DNA of 64,000 nucleotides from Streptomyces sp. NBC_01353 (GTDB lineage Bacteria; Actinomycetota; Actinomycetes; Streptomycetales; Streptomycetaceae): NCBI RefSeq assembly GCF_036237275.1, contig NZ_CP108352.1, positions 7,961,501 to 8,025,500 of the forward strand, read 5' to 3'. Shown piece by piece: positions 40,535 to 49,267 of this stretch (position 1 is its first letter; each line of letters starts with the position of its first letter). The notes under the pieces were generated by a model. It saw only the letters and a program-made list of their open reading frames with translations, ran no database searches and was not told where the DNA came from. The position numbers and the translations under genes were made by a program.

Positions 40535-41661
40535 CGGCCTGACCGGGGCTGCTCGTCCGGGGGCGTCCCGTCCCAGGTCATCCCCAGCGGTACGCGGCCG
40601 ATCGCGCGGCCCTGCGCGTCGAGGAGCCGTCCCATCCGCTTGGGCGTGTGGAGCGCGACGGTCCGGTCCTTGACCTCCAGCGCGGGGAAACGCTCCGCGA
40701 GCATGGCCTCGAACGGGTCGATCGCGTCGAGGCCGTGCAGCCACACCAGGACCAGGAGGTTCTCCGGCCCGCTCACCGAGACGCACATCCGAACCTGGTC
40801 CATCCGCGCCAACGCGTTCCCGGTCGCCTCCAGATGCGCGAACGGGACGCAGGCGCGATAGACGACCATGGTCGGCAGACCCGCGAGCGGGTGCGCCAGA
40901 TCGCAGCGGATCGTGATCGCGCCCTCCCGCGTCAGCCGCTGCACCCGGCGCCGGGCCGTGTGCTCGCTCATGCCCGTCATCGCCCCCAGCTCCGTGTACC
41001 CGAGCCGACCGTCACCGCCGAGCGCCGCGAGCAGGGCGCGGTCCTCGGGACAGACGCGGTCGTACGCCCGCACACCGTGCACGACACGGCCCCGGGTCCT
41101 GGGCGAGGTGGACAGCGCCGCGCGCTCCGCGGGCTCCATCGCCCGCATCCGCCAGTCGCGGCCCTCCCCGTACAGGGTGATGCTCAGCCGCGTCCGCGTC
41201 GAACGGACCCCGCGCAGACCGCCGATGATCCGGTGCACCGACCTGCCGAGCGTGGGCAGGTCGGGCGCCGCCACCGAGAGGAAGAGGTCGAAGTCGCCGG
41301 CCGTCTCGTCCACGCTGAACACCCAGGGCAGCGCCGCCGCTGCGGCGCTCACCGCCTCCAGGTGCCGGGGCCGGCAGCGCACCTCGACATAGGCGACGGC
41401 GGTCGTGCCCGCGCTGCTGTACGCGGTGATCCAGGCCAGACCGCCCGCGCGAAGCCGCTCCCAGCGGCGGGCCGCGGTCGTCGGGTCCACACCGAGCGCC
41501 CGCCCGATGCGGGACCACGGGGCGCGCGGGGCGACCTGGAGCGCGTCGATGAGCGCCAGATCGAGCTCGGAGAACCCGGCGTCGGGATCGGCCGTGCCGG
41601 AATCCGGCACCAGAGCCATGCCTATGAGGCTTTCCGGCAGTTTCCGGGCTTCTTCGCTCAT
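40492..41661 (-). CDS. Double-module Lrp/AsnC-family regulator
   Basis: 389 residues, ATG 41661. Two AsnC-type helix-turn-helix units are present, near residues 30-90 (FSELDLALIDALQVAPRAPW, IGRALGVDPTTAARRWERL) and 205-265 (EDRALLAALGGDGRLGYTEL, TGMSEHTARRRVQRL), each followed by an effector-like domain (VAYVEVRCRPRHLEAVSAA; VVYRACVPFAHLEATGNAL). Such tandem Lrp proteins are common in Streptomyces. It is divergent from the MFS/M20 pair, with only 64 bases between starts, so it likely controls them with an amino acid or acylated amino acid as effector. Confidence 0.9.
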   Translation of the reverse strand: MSEEARKLPESLIGMALVPDSGTADPDAGFSELDLALIDALQVAPRAPWSRIGRALGVDPTTAARRWERLRAGGLAWITAYSSAGTTAVAYVEVRCRPRHLEAVSAAAAALPWVFSVDETAGDFDLFLSVAAPDLPTLGRSVHRIIGGLRGVRSTRTRLSITLYGEGRDWRMRAMEPAERAALSTSPRTRGRVVHGVRAYDRVCPEDRALLAALGGDGRLGYTELGAMTGMSEHTARRRVQRLTREGAITIRCDLAHPLAGLPTMVVYRACVPFAHLEATGNALARMDQVRMCVSVSGPENLLVLVWLHGLDAIDPFEAMLAERFPALEVKDRTVALHTPKRMGRLLDAQGRAIGRVPLGMTWDGTPPDEQPRSGRHAENGSGAPAGSK

Positions 41662-41725
41662 GGACCGGATCGTAGGGGCACTTCCGGCCGGGGGAAACAC
41701 CGGCCACCGGAGAGTGAGGAGAGCC

Positions 41726-42994
41726 GTGTCAGCTCCGCCCCCGAGTACGGTCCGGGCCCGACGGACCGTCCGGATCACGATCGTCCTGCTGTTCGCCGCC
41801 TGGCTCGTCGACTACGCCGACCGCCTCGTCATCAATCTGGTCCTGCCGTCCATCGGCGAGGAGTTCGACCTCGGGCGGGGACAACAGGGGCTCGTGGTCT
41901 CCGCGTTCTTCCTCGCGTACGCGCTCTGTCAGATCCCCGGCGGCCTGCTCGCCGACCGCTTCGGCGCTCAGCGCGTGACCTGCTGGGCCCTGCTGTCCTG
42001 GTCGGTCTTCACGGCCCTGACCGGCTTCGCCTGGTCGTTCGCGGTGCTGCTGGTCCTCCGGTTCGCGTTCGGGGCCGCCGAGGGGATCTTCCCGCCCGCC
42101 TCGATGAAGGTCCTCGTCGAGCGAACCACGCCGGAGGAACGGATGGGCGCCAACGGACTGATCATGAGCTCCAACGCCGTCGCCGCCGTGATCACCCCGC
42201 TCGCCGTCGCCCCGCTGATCGCGGCCTTCGGCTGGCGCTCGGCGTTCTTCTCGACGGCCGCCCTCGGCGTGTTCGTGCTCGTGGCGGTACGGATGTGGCT
42301 GCCGGCGCCGCCGGCGGGCACCGATCCGGAGACCCCCGCCGTCCGCAACGGACTCCGGCTGATGCTGCGCGAGGGCGTGCTGTGGCGCTTCGCCCTCATG
42401 CTGTTCGGCTACAGCACGATCATGTGGGGCCTCACCACCTGGATCCCCTCGTACCTCAACGACGAACGCGGCATCCCGCTGGCCTCCGCCGGCGCGCTCG
42501 TCGCGATTCCGGCGCTCGCCTCGGCGCTCGCGACGGTCGTGGGCGGCCGGCTGGTCGACCGGCTCGGCGGCCATCACCGGAAGATCGTGGTTCCCGCGAT
42601 GACGGTCGCCGCGATCGCCCTGCCCCTGATGTCCTACTCGGCCTCCCTCACCGGCTTCGTCGTCTTCGCCACCGTCGCCGCGTGCGCCGCCTCCCTCGCG
42701 TACATGCCGATCTTCGCCGTGCCGCTGCGGGGACTCGACCCCCGGCACGTCGGCGTCGGCAGCGCCGTCATCGTCCTCGGCGGTCAGATCGCGGGCATGG
42801 TCGCGCCGCCCGTCATGGGCGTGCTCGCCGACGCCTTCTCCTTCCAGGTCGCCTTCGCCTTCCTGGTCCTCGGGGCCGTGATCGTCGCCGTGACGTCGCT
42901 CGTCACCCCGCAGGACGCCGACTCCTTCCGCTCCGCGCTCCGCGCGGCCCACCACCACTCCGACCCGCCCTCTCTCACCACGGAGCAGAAATGA
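41726..42994 (+). CDS. MFS transporter
   Basis: 422 residues; GTG 41726 has GAGGAGAG upstream. About twelve membrane helices are visible, with the MFS loop motif GGLLADRFGAQRVT after helix 2 and its weaker repeat VGGRLVDRLGGHHRK in the second half. The start VRITIVLLFAAWLVDYADRLVINLVLPSIG matches the anion:cation / D-galactonate symporter type (shown here by its DYADR core). Its stop overlaps the start of the M20 peptidase (ATGA), so it probably imports the substrate of that enzyme. Confidence 0.92.
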   Translation: MSAPPPSTVRARRTVRITIVLLFAAWLVDYADRLVINLVLPSIGEEFDLGRGQQGLVVSAFFLAYALCQIPGGLLADRFGAQRVTCWALLSWSVFTALTGFAWSFAVLLVLRFAFGAAEGIFPPASMKVLVERTTPEERMGANGLIMSSNAVAAVITPLAVAPLIAAFGWRSAFFSTAALGVFVLVAVRMWLPAPPAGTDPETPAVRNGLRLMLREGVLWRFALMLFGYSTIMWGLTTWIPSYLNDERGIPLASAGALVAIPALASALATVVGGRLVDRLGGHHRKIVVPAMTVAAIALPLMSYSASLTGFVVFATVAACAASLAYMPIFAVPLRGLDPRHVGVGSAVIVLGGQIAGMVAPPVMGVLADAFSFQVAFAFLVLGAVIVAVTSLVTPQDADSFRSALRAAHHHSDPPSLTTEQK

Positions 42995-44301
42995 TGCGTA
43001 CGCCCCGATCCACCACCGCCGGCCCCGTCGCCCCGCTGCTCACCGGTCTCGGCGAGCGGTTGCCCGGCCTGCGCACCCTCTACGAGGACCTGCACGCCCA
43101 TCCCGAGCTGTCGTTCCAGGAGTTCCGTACGGCCGACATCGTCGCCGCCCGGCTGCGGGAACAGCGCTGGGAGGTCACCGAGGGCGTCGGTGGCACCGGT
43201 GTCGTCGGCGTGCTGGCCAACGGCGCGGGCCCCGTCGTGCTGTTGCGCGCCGACATGGACGGTCTGCCGGTGAAGGAGCGGACCGGACTGCCGTACGCGT
43301 CCACCGCGACCGGGACGGATCCGGACGGGAACGAGGTCCCGGTCATGCACGCCTGCGGTCACGACATGCATGTCGCCTGCCTGCTCGGCGCCACCGCCCA
43401 ACTCGCCGCCACCCGCGACCGATGGCGGGGCACGGTCGTCGCGGTCTTCCAGCCGGCCGAGGAGATCGGCGGCGCCCCGGCGATGATCGACGACGGATTC
43501 CTGGACCGCTTCCCCCGCGCCGACATCTGTCTCGGCCAGCATGTGGCGCCCGCACCGGTCGGTTTCGTCGGGACCCGCCCGGGCCCGGTCATGGCCGCCT
43601 CCGACAACCTGAGGGTCCGGCTCCACGGCCGTGGCGGCCACGGGTCGATGCCCGAGACCACCGTCGACCCGGTGGTCCTGGCCGCAGCGATCGTCATGCG
43701 GCTGCAGACCGTGGTCTCGCGCGAGATCGCCGCCGGCCAGACGGCGGTGGTGACCGTCGGCTCGCTGCACGCCGGCACCAAGGAGAACATCATCCCCGAC
43801 ACCGCCGAGCTGATGGTCAACATCCGCAGCACGAACCCGGAGGTACGGGAGCGGGTCCTGCGGGCCGTCAAGCGGATCGTCCTCGCGGAGGCCGCCGCGT
43901 CGGGCGCCCCGAAGGACCCGGAGATCGTCCCCTTCAACACCTTCCCCGTGACGGTCAACGACCATGACGCCACCCACGCCGTGCAGGGCGCCCTCGCGGA
44001 GGCGCTCGGCGAGGGCCATGTCTTCACGCTGCCGCAGCCCGTCACCGGCAGCGAGGACTTCGGCACCTTCGGCACCGCACTCGACGTGCCCTCCGTCTTC
44101 TGGCACTTCGGCGGCGCCGACCCGGCCCTCTACCGTGACATCGACCCCGCGTCCCTGCTGGAGAACGGCCTTCCCGACACGATCCCCGCCAACCACTCCC
44201 CGTACTTCGCGCCCGTACCGGAACCGACCCTGGAGATCGGCGTGACGACCCTCCTCGCGGCCGCCGCCCACTGGCTGACGCAGTCCACCACCGGTGCGTG
44301 A
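42991..44301 (+). CDS. M20-family amidohydrolase (IAA-amino acid / hippurate hydrolase type)
   Basis: 436 residues, ATG 42991. Metal-binding motifs: RADMDGLPV, HACGHDMHVACLLGA, QPAEEIGGAPAMIDDG, and the dimerisation-domain HGRGGHGSMPETTVDP. The C-terminal GSEDFGTFG with a conserved Glu-Asp completes the site. The family hydrolyses N-acyl amino acids. Coupled to the MFS gene and facing an Lrp regulator, it forms an uptake-and-cleavage unit for an acylated amino acid. There is no signal peptide. The GC-rich hairpin just downstream ends the unit. Confidence 0.92.
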   Translation: MMRTPRSTTAGPVAPLLTGLGERLPGLRTLYEDLHAHPELSFQEFRTADIVAARLREQRWEVTEGVGGTGVVGVLANGAGPVVLLRADMDGLPVKERTGLPYASTATGTDPDGNEVPVMHACGHDMHVACLLGATAQLAATRDRWRGTVVAVFQPAEEIGGAPAMIDDGFLDRFPRADICLGQHVAPAPVGFVGTRPGPVMAASDNLRVRLHGRGGHGSMPETTVDPVVLAAAIVMRLQTVVSREIAAGQTAVVTVGSLHAGTKENIIPDTAELMVNIRSTNPEVRERVLRAVKRIVLAEAAASGAPKDPEIVPFNTFPVTVNDHDATHAVQGALAEALGEGHVFTLPQPVTGSEDFGTFGTALDVPSVFWHFGGADPALYRDIDPASLLENGLPDTIPANHSPYFAPVPEPTLEIGVTTLLAAAAHWLTQSTTGA

Positions 44302-44314
44302 CACCGCCCTTGGG

Positions 44315-44342
44315 GCGCCGGCGGGCGGAGGCCCACCGGCGC
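44315..44342 (+). terminator. Hairpin terminator after the M20 gene
   Basis: GCGCCGG pairs with CCGGCGC and, after one mismatch, GGGC with GCCC, around a GGAG loop, starting 14 bases after the stop. Confidence 0.6.
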
Positions 44343-44466
44343 TTCCTTACGCACGCACCGTCAGGAAGTAAATCGGTGTCACGATCGGGGGCGGCTCCCT
44401 AGACTCACTTCACGTGCCGCCGGGAACCCGGCGTGGCCGATCATGCGAACCGAGGGGAGCCCGACC

Positions 44467-44583
44467 GTGCGTTGCCGTATCGCTGTCGTCGTCTCCCCGT
44501 CACGGTACGACGTGATCCTGATGTCCCGGTCCGACCGGTGTCGGCTGCGCGGCCGCCATCGGACGCCCGTGACGAACTTCTGA
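44467..44583 (+). CDS. Putative leader peptide upstream of the second EF-G gene
   Basis: A good GAGGGGAG stands 7 bases before GTG 44467, and the frame reads 38 residues, MRCRIAVVVSPSRYDVILMS and then an Arg-rich RCRLRGRHRTPVTNF, to TGA 44581. It ends 98 bases before the EF-G start; GC-rich segments with CTCCGGGGG and CCGGGCCCC follow and could fold. The layout resembles ribosome-mediated attenuation of translation-factor or resistance genes, but no direct evidence exists. The rest of 44343-44681 shows no other gene. Confidence 0.4.
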   Translation: MRCRIAVVVSPSRYDVILMSRSDRCRLRGRHRTPVTNF

Positions 44584-44681
44584 GCCCACCCTTCTCCGGG
44601 GGCTCTCCACGCCCGCTTCCGGGCCCCTTCGTCCGGGAATCGCGCCGCCCTGTTCTCGAAACACCTCGAAAGGCCCGGGCC

Positions 44682-46772
44682 GTGCGTACCCACCTTCACC
44701 TTCCCCTGCCCAACTCCCTGAACAGCGTCCGGAATCTGGGCATCCTCGCCCATGTCGACGCCGGCAAGACCACCGTCACCGAACGGATGCTCTACCTCAC
44801 CGGCGCCATCCACAAGCGCGGTGAAGTCCACGACGGCACCACCGTCACCGACTTCGACACCCAGGAGCGCGACCGCGGCATCACCATCTTCGCTGCGGCC
44901 GTCAGCTGCGTCTGGGACGACCACCGGATCAACCTCATCGACACCCCCGGACACGTCGACTTCTCCGACGAGGTCGAGCGCTCGCTGCGCGTCCTCGACG
45001 GCGCCATCGCCGTGTTCGACGCGGTCGCCGGGGTCGAGCCGCAGAGCGAGACGGTCTGGCGACAGGCCGATCGGCACCAGGTACCGAGGATCGCGTTCGT
45101 CAACAAGCTGGACCGCGCGGGCGCCGACCTCGACACCGCCGTGGCATCGATCCGGGACCGGCTGCACACCGTGCCGCTCGTCGTCCAGCTGCCGATCGGT
45201 CAGGAGGACGGCTTCACCGGAGTCGTGGACCTCGTGCACATGCGCGCCCTGGTCTGGGCCCAGGGCAGCGACACGTACACCGAGGGCCCCGTGCCCGACG
45301 CACTCGTGGACGAGGCGCGACATCGCCGCCGCGCCCTCGAGGAGGCGGTGGCCGAGCTCCATCCGGACGCGCTCGAAGAGTTCTGCGCGCGCTCGGAGCT
45401 CGCCGCGCCGACGCTGACCGCGGCCCTGCGTGATCTCACGCGGACCGGGGACGGCGTGGTCGTGCTGTGCGGATCGGCCTACCGCAACCGCGGGATGGAG
45501 CCGCTCCTCGACGCCGTCGTGTCCTACCTGCCCTCGCCACTGGACGTACCCCCGGTCCAGGGCTCCACCGCGGACGGTGCGGTGGAGGAGCGGGCCGCCG
45601 ACCCGGCGGCACCGTTCGCCGCCCTGGTCTTCAAGGTGAACTCGACCGCCACCGGGCGGCTGACCTACCTGCGTGTGTACGCGGGAACGATCGGAAAGGG
45701 AGATGTCGTGCTCGACGTGGCCGCACGGCGCACCGAACGGATCGGCCGCATCCTCCGGGTGCAGGCCGACCGGAACACCGAGGTGGACCGGGCGCAGGCC
45801 GGGGACATCGTCGCGGTCGTCGGCGTGAAGGACGCCAGGTCCGGCGCCACCCTGTCCGCACCCTCGGCGCCCCTGCTCCTCGAACCGCCCACCGTGGCCG
45901 ACCCGGTCGTCTCCGTCGCGGTCGAGGCCCGCAGAAGCCTCGACACCGACCGGCTGGCGTCCGCGCTGGCCCGGCTCGTCGAGGAGGATCCCTCGCTGAA
46001 GGTCCGCACCGACCCCGAGACCGGCCAGACCGTGCTCTCGGGGATGGGCGAACTGCATCTGGAGGTGGCCGTGGAGAAGATCCGCCGGGCCCAGGGCCTG
46101 GAGATCGGCGTCGGCAGGCCGCAGGTCGCCTACCGCGAGACGGTCGTCCGCGGGGTCTCCGACCTGGTCTACCGGCATGTCAAGCAGGACGGTGGCGCGG
46201 GCCAGTTCGCCCACGTCGTCCTCGACGTGGTGGCGCTGGATCCCGATGCCGGTACGGCGGAGGAGTTCGCGTTCTCCTCCACCGTCACCGGTGGCCGGGT
46301 ACCGCAGGAGTACATCCGTGCGGTCGAGGCGGGCTGCCGCGACGCGCTGGCCGAGGGCCCGCTCGGCGGCCACCCGGTCACCGGTGTCCGGGTGACGCTG
46401 ACCGACGGTGCCACGCACTCCAAGGACTCCTCGGAGATGGCGTTCCGCACGGCCGGCCGCTTCGCGCTCCGCGAGGCACTGCGCGCCAGTGCGATGACGC
46501 TCCTCGAGCCCGTGGTCGAGGTCACGGTCACGGTGCCCGACAGCGCCACGGGCGGGGTGCTCGGTGACCTGGCGGCACGGCGCGGCCGGGTCTCCGGCTC
46601 CACCGCACGTGCCGGTACGGCGGTGATCACCGCGACCGTGCCGCTGGCCGAGCTGTTCGGCTACGCGTCCCGGCTGCGCAGCCGCACCCAGGGCCGGGGC
46701 ACCTTCACCACCCGGCCGACCGGTTACGCGCCCGTCCCGGCCGGCCTCACGGCCGGGACGGCGTCCCGGTAA
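44682..46772 (+). CDS. Elongation factor G-like GTPase (second EF-G)
   Basis: 696 residues from GTG 44682. The start is set by the family N-terminus (NSVRNLGILAHVDAGKTTVTE). G1 AHVDAGKTT, G2 region RGITI, G3 DTPGHVDF, G4 NKLDRAG and G5 GSA are all present, followed by domain II, III (SGMGELHLEV), IV (GAGQFAHVVLDV) and V (EPVVEVTVTVPDSATGGVLGDL), in the normal EF-G order. It lacks the strongest housekeeping context (rpsL, rpsG, tuf), so it is a paralogue like the second fusA of several Streptomyces; TetM-type ribosome protection is the other possible role. It has its own leader and terminator. Confidence 0.9.
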   Translation: MRTHLHLPLPNSLNSVRNLGILAHVDAGKTTVTERMLYLTGAIHKRGEVHDGTTVTDFDTQERDRGITIFAAAVSCVWDDHRINLIDTPGHVDFSDEVERSLRVLDGAIAVFDAVAGVEPQSETVWRQADRHQVPRIAFVNKLDRAGADLDTAVASIRDRLHTVPLVVQLPIGQEDGFTGVVDLVHMRALVWAQGSDTYTEGPVPDALVDEARHRRRALEEAVAELHPDALEEFCARSELAAPTLTAALRDLTRTGDGVVVLCGSAYRNRGMEPLLDAVVSYLPSPLDVPPVQGSTADGAVEERAADPAAPFAALVFKVNSTATGRLTYLRVYAGTIGKGDVVLDVAARRTERIGRILRVQADRNTEVDRAQAGDIVAVVGVKDARSGATLSAPSAPLLLEPPTVADPVVSVAVEARRSLDTDRLASALARLVEEDPSLKVRTDPETGQTVLSGMGELHLEVAVEKIRRAQGLEIGVGRPQVAYRETVVRGVSDLVYRHVKQDGGAGQFAHVVLDVVALDPDAGTAEEFAFSSTVTGGRVPQEYIRAVEAGCRDALAEGPLGGHPVTGVRVTLTDGATHSKDSSEMAFRTAGRFALREALRASAMTLLEPVVEVTVTVPDSATGGVLGDLAARRGRVSGSTARAGTAVITATVPLAELFGYASRLRSRTQGRGTFTTRPTGYAPVPAGLTAGTASR

Positions 46773-46781
46773 CCGCTCCTG

Positions 46782-46811
46782 ACGGGCCCGCCCTCCTCCG
46801 GGCGGGCCCGT
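46782..46811 (+). terminator. Terminator after the EF-G gene
   Basis: Perfect 12-bp stem ACGGGCCCGCCC / GGGCGGGCCCGT with loop TCCTCC, 9 bases past the stop. Confidence 0.8.
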
Positions 46812-46883
46812 CCCACGCCCACGCCCGCCGCCGGGCTCGCGGGCTCGGCGCGCATATCATCCGATGGACACGGAGGGGGCGTT

Positions 46884-47333
46884 GTGACGTCATCGAGGAA
46901 GCCCGGGCGGGCCGCCCGTCGGCGCAAGCGGCGCGAGGACGGGGAAGAGGGCTGCTGCTCCGGGATGATCGACTCCTGTGTCGCGTCCCGGCAGTGCTGT
47001 CCGGAGATGTGGCTGACTCTCCTCCCGGCGCTGTTCCTGGCTCTGTTGCGCCCTGGTGGAGGGCACCGGTCGTACGTTCGGCGTCCGTCACCCGGCCGCC
47101 CCGTCGGGCGCGTTGCCGGTGCGATGTACACCGCAGTCCAGCACTACCGCGAGGAGATCAGCCCGCGCCGTCCGCCGTGCTGCCCGTACACGCCCAGCTG
47201 TTCCACGTACGCCGTCAAGGCGCTGAGCCGCCACGGCGCACGGCGGGGCGCGCTACTGACGGTGGCTCGCCTGATGCGCTGCAGGCCGGCGGCCGCCCGG
47301 CGCCGGGGCTTCACGGACCCGGTGCCGGACTGA
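46884..47333 (+). CDS. YidD-family membrane-insertion factor, with Cys-rich N-terminal extension
   Basis: 149 residues, GTG 46884 with GGAGGGGGC upstream. The C-terminal 75 residues are YidD: MYTAVQHYREEISPRRPPCC, PYTPSCSTYAVKALSRHGAR, RLMRCRP. The first 70 are unusual: a basic stretch (RKPGRAARRRKRRED), then CCSGMIDSCVASRQCC with five cysteines, then a hydrophobic segment (MWLTLLPALFLALLRPG). The normal yidD lies between rnpA and yidC near the origin; neither is here, so this looks like an extra copy with an added anchor. YidD helps insert membrane proteins. Confidence 0.85.
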   Translation: MTSSRKPGRAARRRKRREDGEEGCCSGMIDSCVASRQCCPEMWLTLLPALFLALLRPGGGHRSYVRRPSPGRPVGRVAGAMYTAVQHYREEISPRRPPCCPYTPSCSTYAVKALSRHGARRGALLTVARLMRCRPAAARRRGFTDPVPD

Positions 47334-47375
47334 CCGCCGGTCGACGCCGCGAGGCCCCGACGGCCCGATGCCGGG

Positions 47376-48044
47376 TCAGCCCTCGTTCTCGCGCACGACG
47401 ACGAACGCGCCGCGGCCGCGGCCTCCGTCCGGGGACTGCCACTCGGCGGTGACCTGCCCTCGTGCGTCCGCCGGACCGTCCGTGTCCTGGAGTACCCGTG
47501 TCACGGCGAGGGTGAGTGGGGTGCCGCCGTCCCCGGCCGTCCGTACCTCGAGTTCGGTTCCGTGCCGCCCGTCGGTGACGGCGCCCGGCCCGGCCGCGGC
47601 CGTGAGGCCGTCGCCGTCGAACCGTCCGGTGACGGAGCGGTCCGGCATGTCGGTCTCGCTCTGCGCCTGCGGCTCGGCTCGGCCTTCGAGCAGCGCGAGC
47701 AGCCGTTCCACCAGGACCGGGTCGTGGATTCCGTCGTACACCCAGCGCTTGCCGAGCACCCCGTGCTCGGAGGTGCCGACGAGGGCGTCGGCGGGGGCGC
47801 CGTCGAGCGGAGCCCCGCGATACGTCAGCGGCAGGTGGTACGAGACGGCACCGTCACCGGAGCCGTCCGTGACGACCATGAACTCGATGCCCACCTCCCC
47901 CTGCGGGTCGTCGAGCCGGAAGCCCCCGGCCCTGGCGAGCTCCGGCGCGCGCCCGGTGGCGACGTACCACGGCCGGGAGGGGAGCCAGGCGGCGAACAGC
48001 TCCAGCTTGGTCGGGTTCATGGTGGTGCGATGAATAACAGCCAT
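47376..48044 (-). CDS. Maltokinase N-terminal cap-like protein
   Basis: 222 residues, ATG 48044 (an in-frame ATG at 48062 would add six). Blocks MAVIHRTTMNPTKLELFAAWLPSRPWY, FRLDDPQGEVGIEFMVVTD (strand pair), YHLPLTYRGAPLDGAP and GTSEHGVLGKRWVYDGIHDPVL match the cap domain found before maltokinase/Pep2 (here given by their cores). It occurs as a free protein in many Streptomyces, sometimes mislabelled as a glucan-branching protein. There is no kinase domain and no signal peptide. Function is unknown. Confidence 0.8.
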   Translation of the reverse strand: MAVIHRTTMNPTKLELFAAWLPSRPWYVATGRAPELARAGGFRLDDPQGEVGIEFMVVTDGSGDGAVSYHLPLTYRGAPLDGAPADALVGTSEHGVLGKRWVYDGIHDPVLVERLLALLEGRAEPQAQSETDMPDRSVTGRFDGDGLTAAAGPGAVTDGRHGTELEVRTAGDGGTPLTLAVTRVLQDTDGPADARGQVTAEWQSPDGGRGRGAFVVVRENEG

Positions 48045-48152
48045 GATCAGTGAACTTCCCACCGCGACGCCCGGTTCCCGTCACCGGAGTGGCGGACCAC
48101 GTCGACGAATGGGGTACACCCCGTGCGTCACCCGTCGAGGCGCGGCGGCACA

Positions 48153-49079
48153 ATGAGGATCATGCTGCTGTCGTTCCAGCCGGTCCTCGAGCGCATCGCC
48201 GAGGAGATCGGGGACCTCGTCGGCCGGGGCCTACCCGCCGACTACATCCCGGCGCTCGCCGTCGGCGACCCGGGCCGGTTCGGCATGGCCGTCGCCGAGC
48301 TCGACGGGACGGTGTACGGGGTGGGGGACTGGCAGCAGCCCTTCTCCACCCAGTCCGTCACCAAGGTGTTCACCCTCGCGCTCGCCCTGGCCCGGGAGGG
48401 CGAGGTCCTGTGGGAGCACGTCGGTCGCGAGCCGTCGGGCAACCCCTTCAACTCCCTCGTCCAGCTGGAGTACGAGCACGGCATTCCACGCAACCCGTTC
48501 ATCAACGCCGGCGCCCTGGTCGTCACCGACCGGCTGCACAGCCTCACGGGCGACGCGTCGGGCAGCCTGCTCGACCTGCTGCGCGCGGAGAGCGGGAACA
48601 CGGACTTGGACTTCGACCGGGACGTCGCCGCCTCGGAGACCGCGCACGGCGACCGCAACGCCGCGCTGGCCCACTTCATGGCCTCGTACGAGAACATCGA
48701 GAACCCCGTGCCGGTCCTCCTGCGCGAGTACTTCCGGCAGTGCTCCATCGAGGCGTCCTGCGCCGACCTCGCGCTCGCCACCGGCTTCCTGGCCCGCCAC
48801 GGCATCCGCGCCGACGGCTCACGGCTGCTCACCCGCAGCCAGGCCAAGCAGGTCAACGCGGTCATGCTCACCTGCGGCACGTACGACGCGGCGGGGGACT
48901 TCGCGTACCGCGTGGGCCTTCCGGGCAAGAGCGGTGTCGGCGGCGGCATCATCGCCGTCGTCCCGGGCCGCTGCACCCTGTGCGTGTGGAGCCCCGGCCT
49001 CGACGAACGCGGCAACTCGGTCGCGGGCGTCGCCGCCCTGGACCGCTTCACCACCATCACCGGGCTCTCCGTCTTCTGA
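48153..49079 (+). CDS. glsA: Glutaminase A
   Basis: 308 residues from ATG 48153; ATG 48162 is an equally good start. It has the serine beta-lactamase-like glutaminase motifs: PFSTQSVTKVF with catalytic Ser and Lys near 68-74, EPSGNPFNSL, NPFINAGAL, SYENIENP, and the C-terminal GLPGKSGVGGGI. It hydrolyses glutamine to glutamate and ammonia in the cytoplasm. The length fits the short family members without STAS or cNMP domains. Confidence 0.95.
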   Translation: MRIMLLSFQPVLERIAEEIGDLVGRGLPADYIPALAVGDPGRFGMAVAELDGTVYGVGDWQQPFSTQSVTKVFTLALALAREGEVLWEHVGREPSGNPFNSLVQLEYEHGIPRNPFINAGALVVTDRLHSLTGDASGSLLDLLRAESGNTDLDFDRDVAASETAHGDRNAALAHFMASYENIENPVPVLLREYFRQCSIEASCADLALATGFLARHGIRADGSRLLTRSQAKQVNAVMLTCGTYDAAGDFAYRVGLPGKSGVGGGIIAVVPGRCTLCVWSPGLDERGNSVAGVAALDRFTTITGLSVF

Positions 49080-49085
49080 CCGCCG

Positions 49086-49112
49086 CCGCGACGGTCCCTA
49101 CGGGCGTCGCGG
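49086..49112 (+). terminator. Hairpin terminator after glutaminase
   Basis: CCGCGACG pairs with CGTCGCGG (8 bp) over an 11-base loop, 7 bases after the stop. Confidence 0.55.
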
Positions 49113-49267
49113 ATCCGGCCGCCGCCGCGACGCCCGACGCGGTTCCGACCCGTCGCCGCGAGCGTCGCAGCTTCGACCGGCGCGGTGGCGGCCGTCGCGA
49201 ACGAGCGTGGATCGCGGCCCGCGCGATAATGGGACGGAGCACCCGGCTGTGACGCGGGAGGTGCCTG

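Noticed and set aside
46884-47333. Housekeeping yidD
   Set aside because: rnpA, rpmH and yidC are absent, and the protein has an unusual N-terminal extension.
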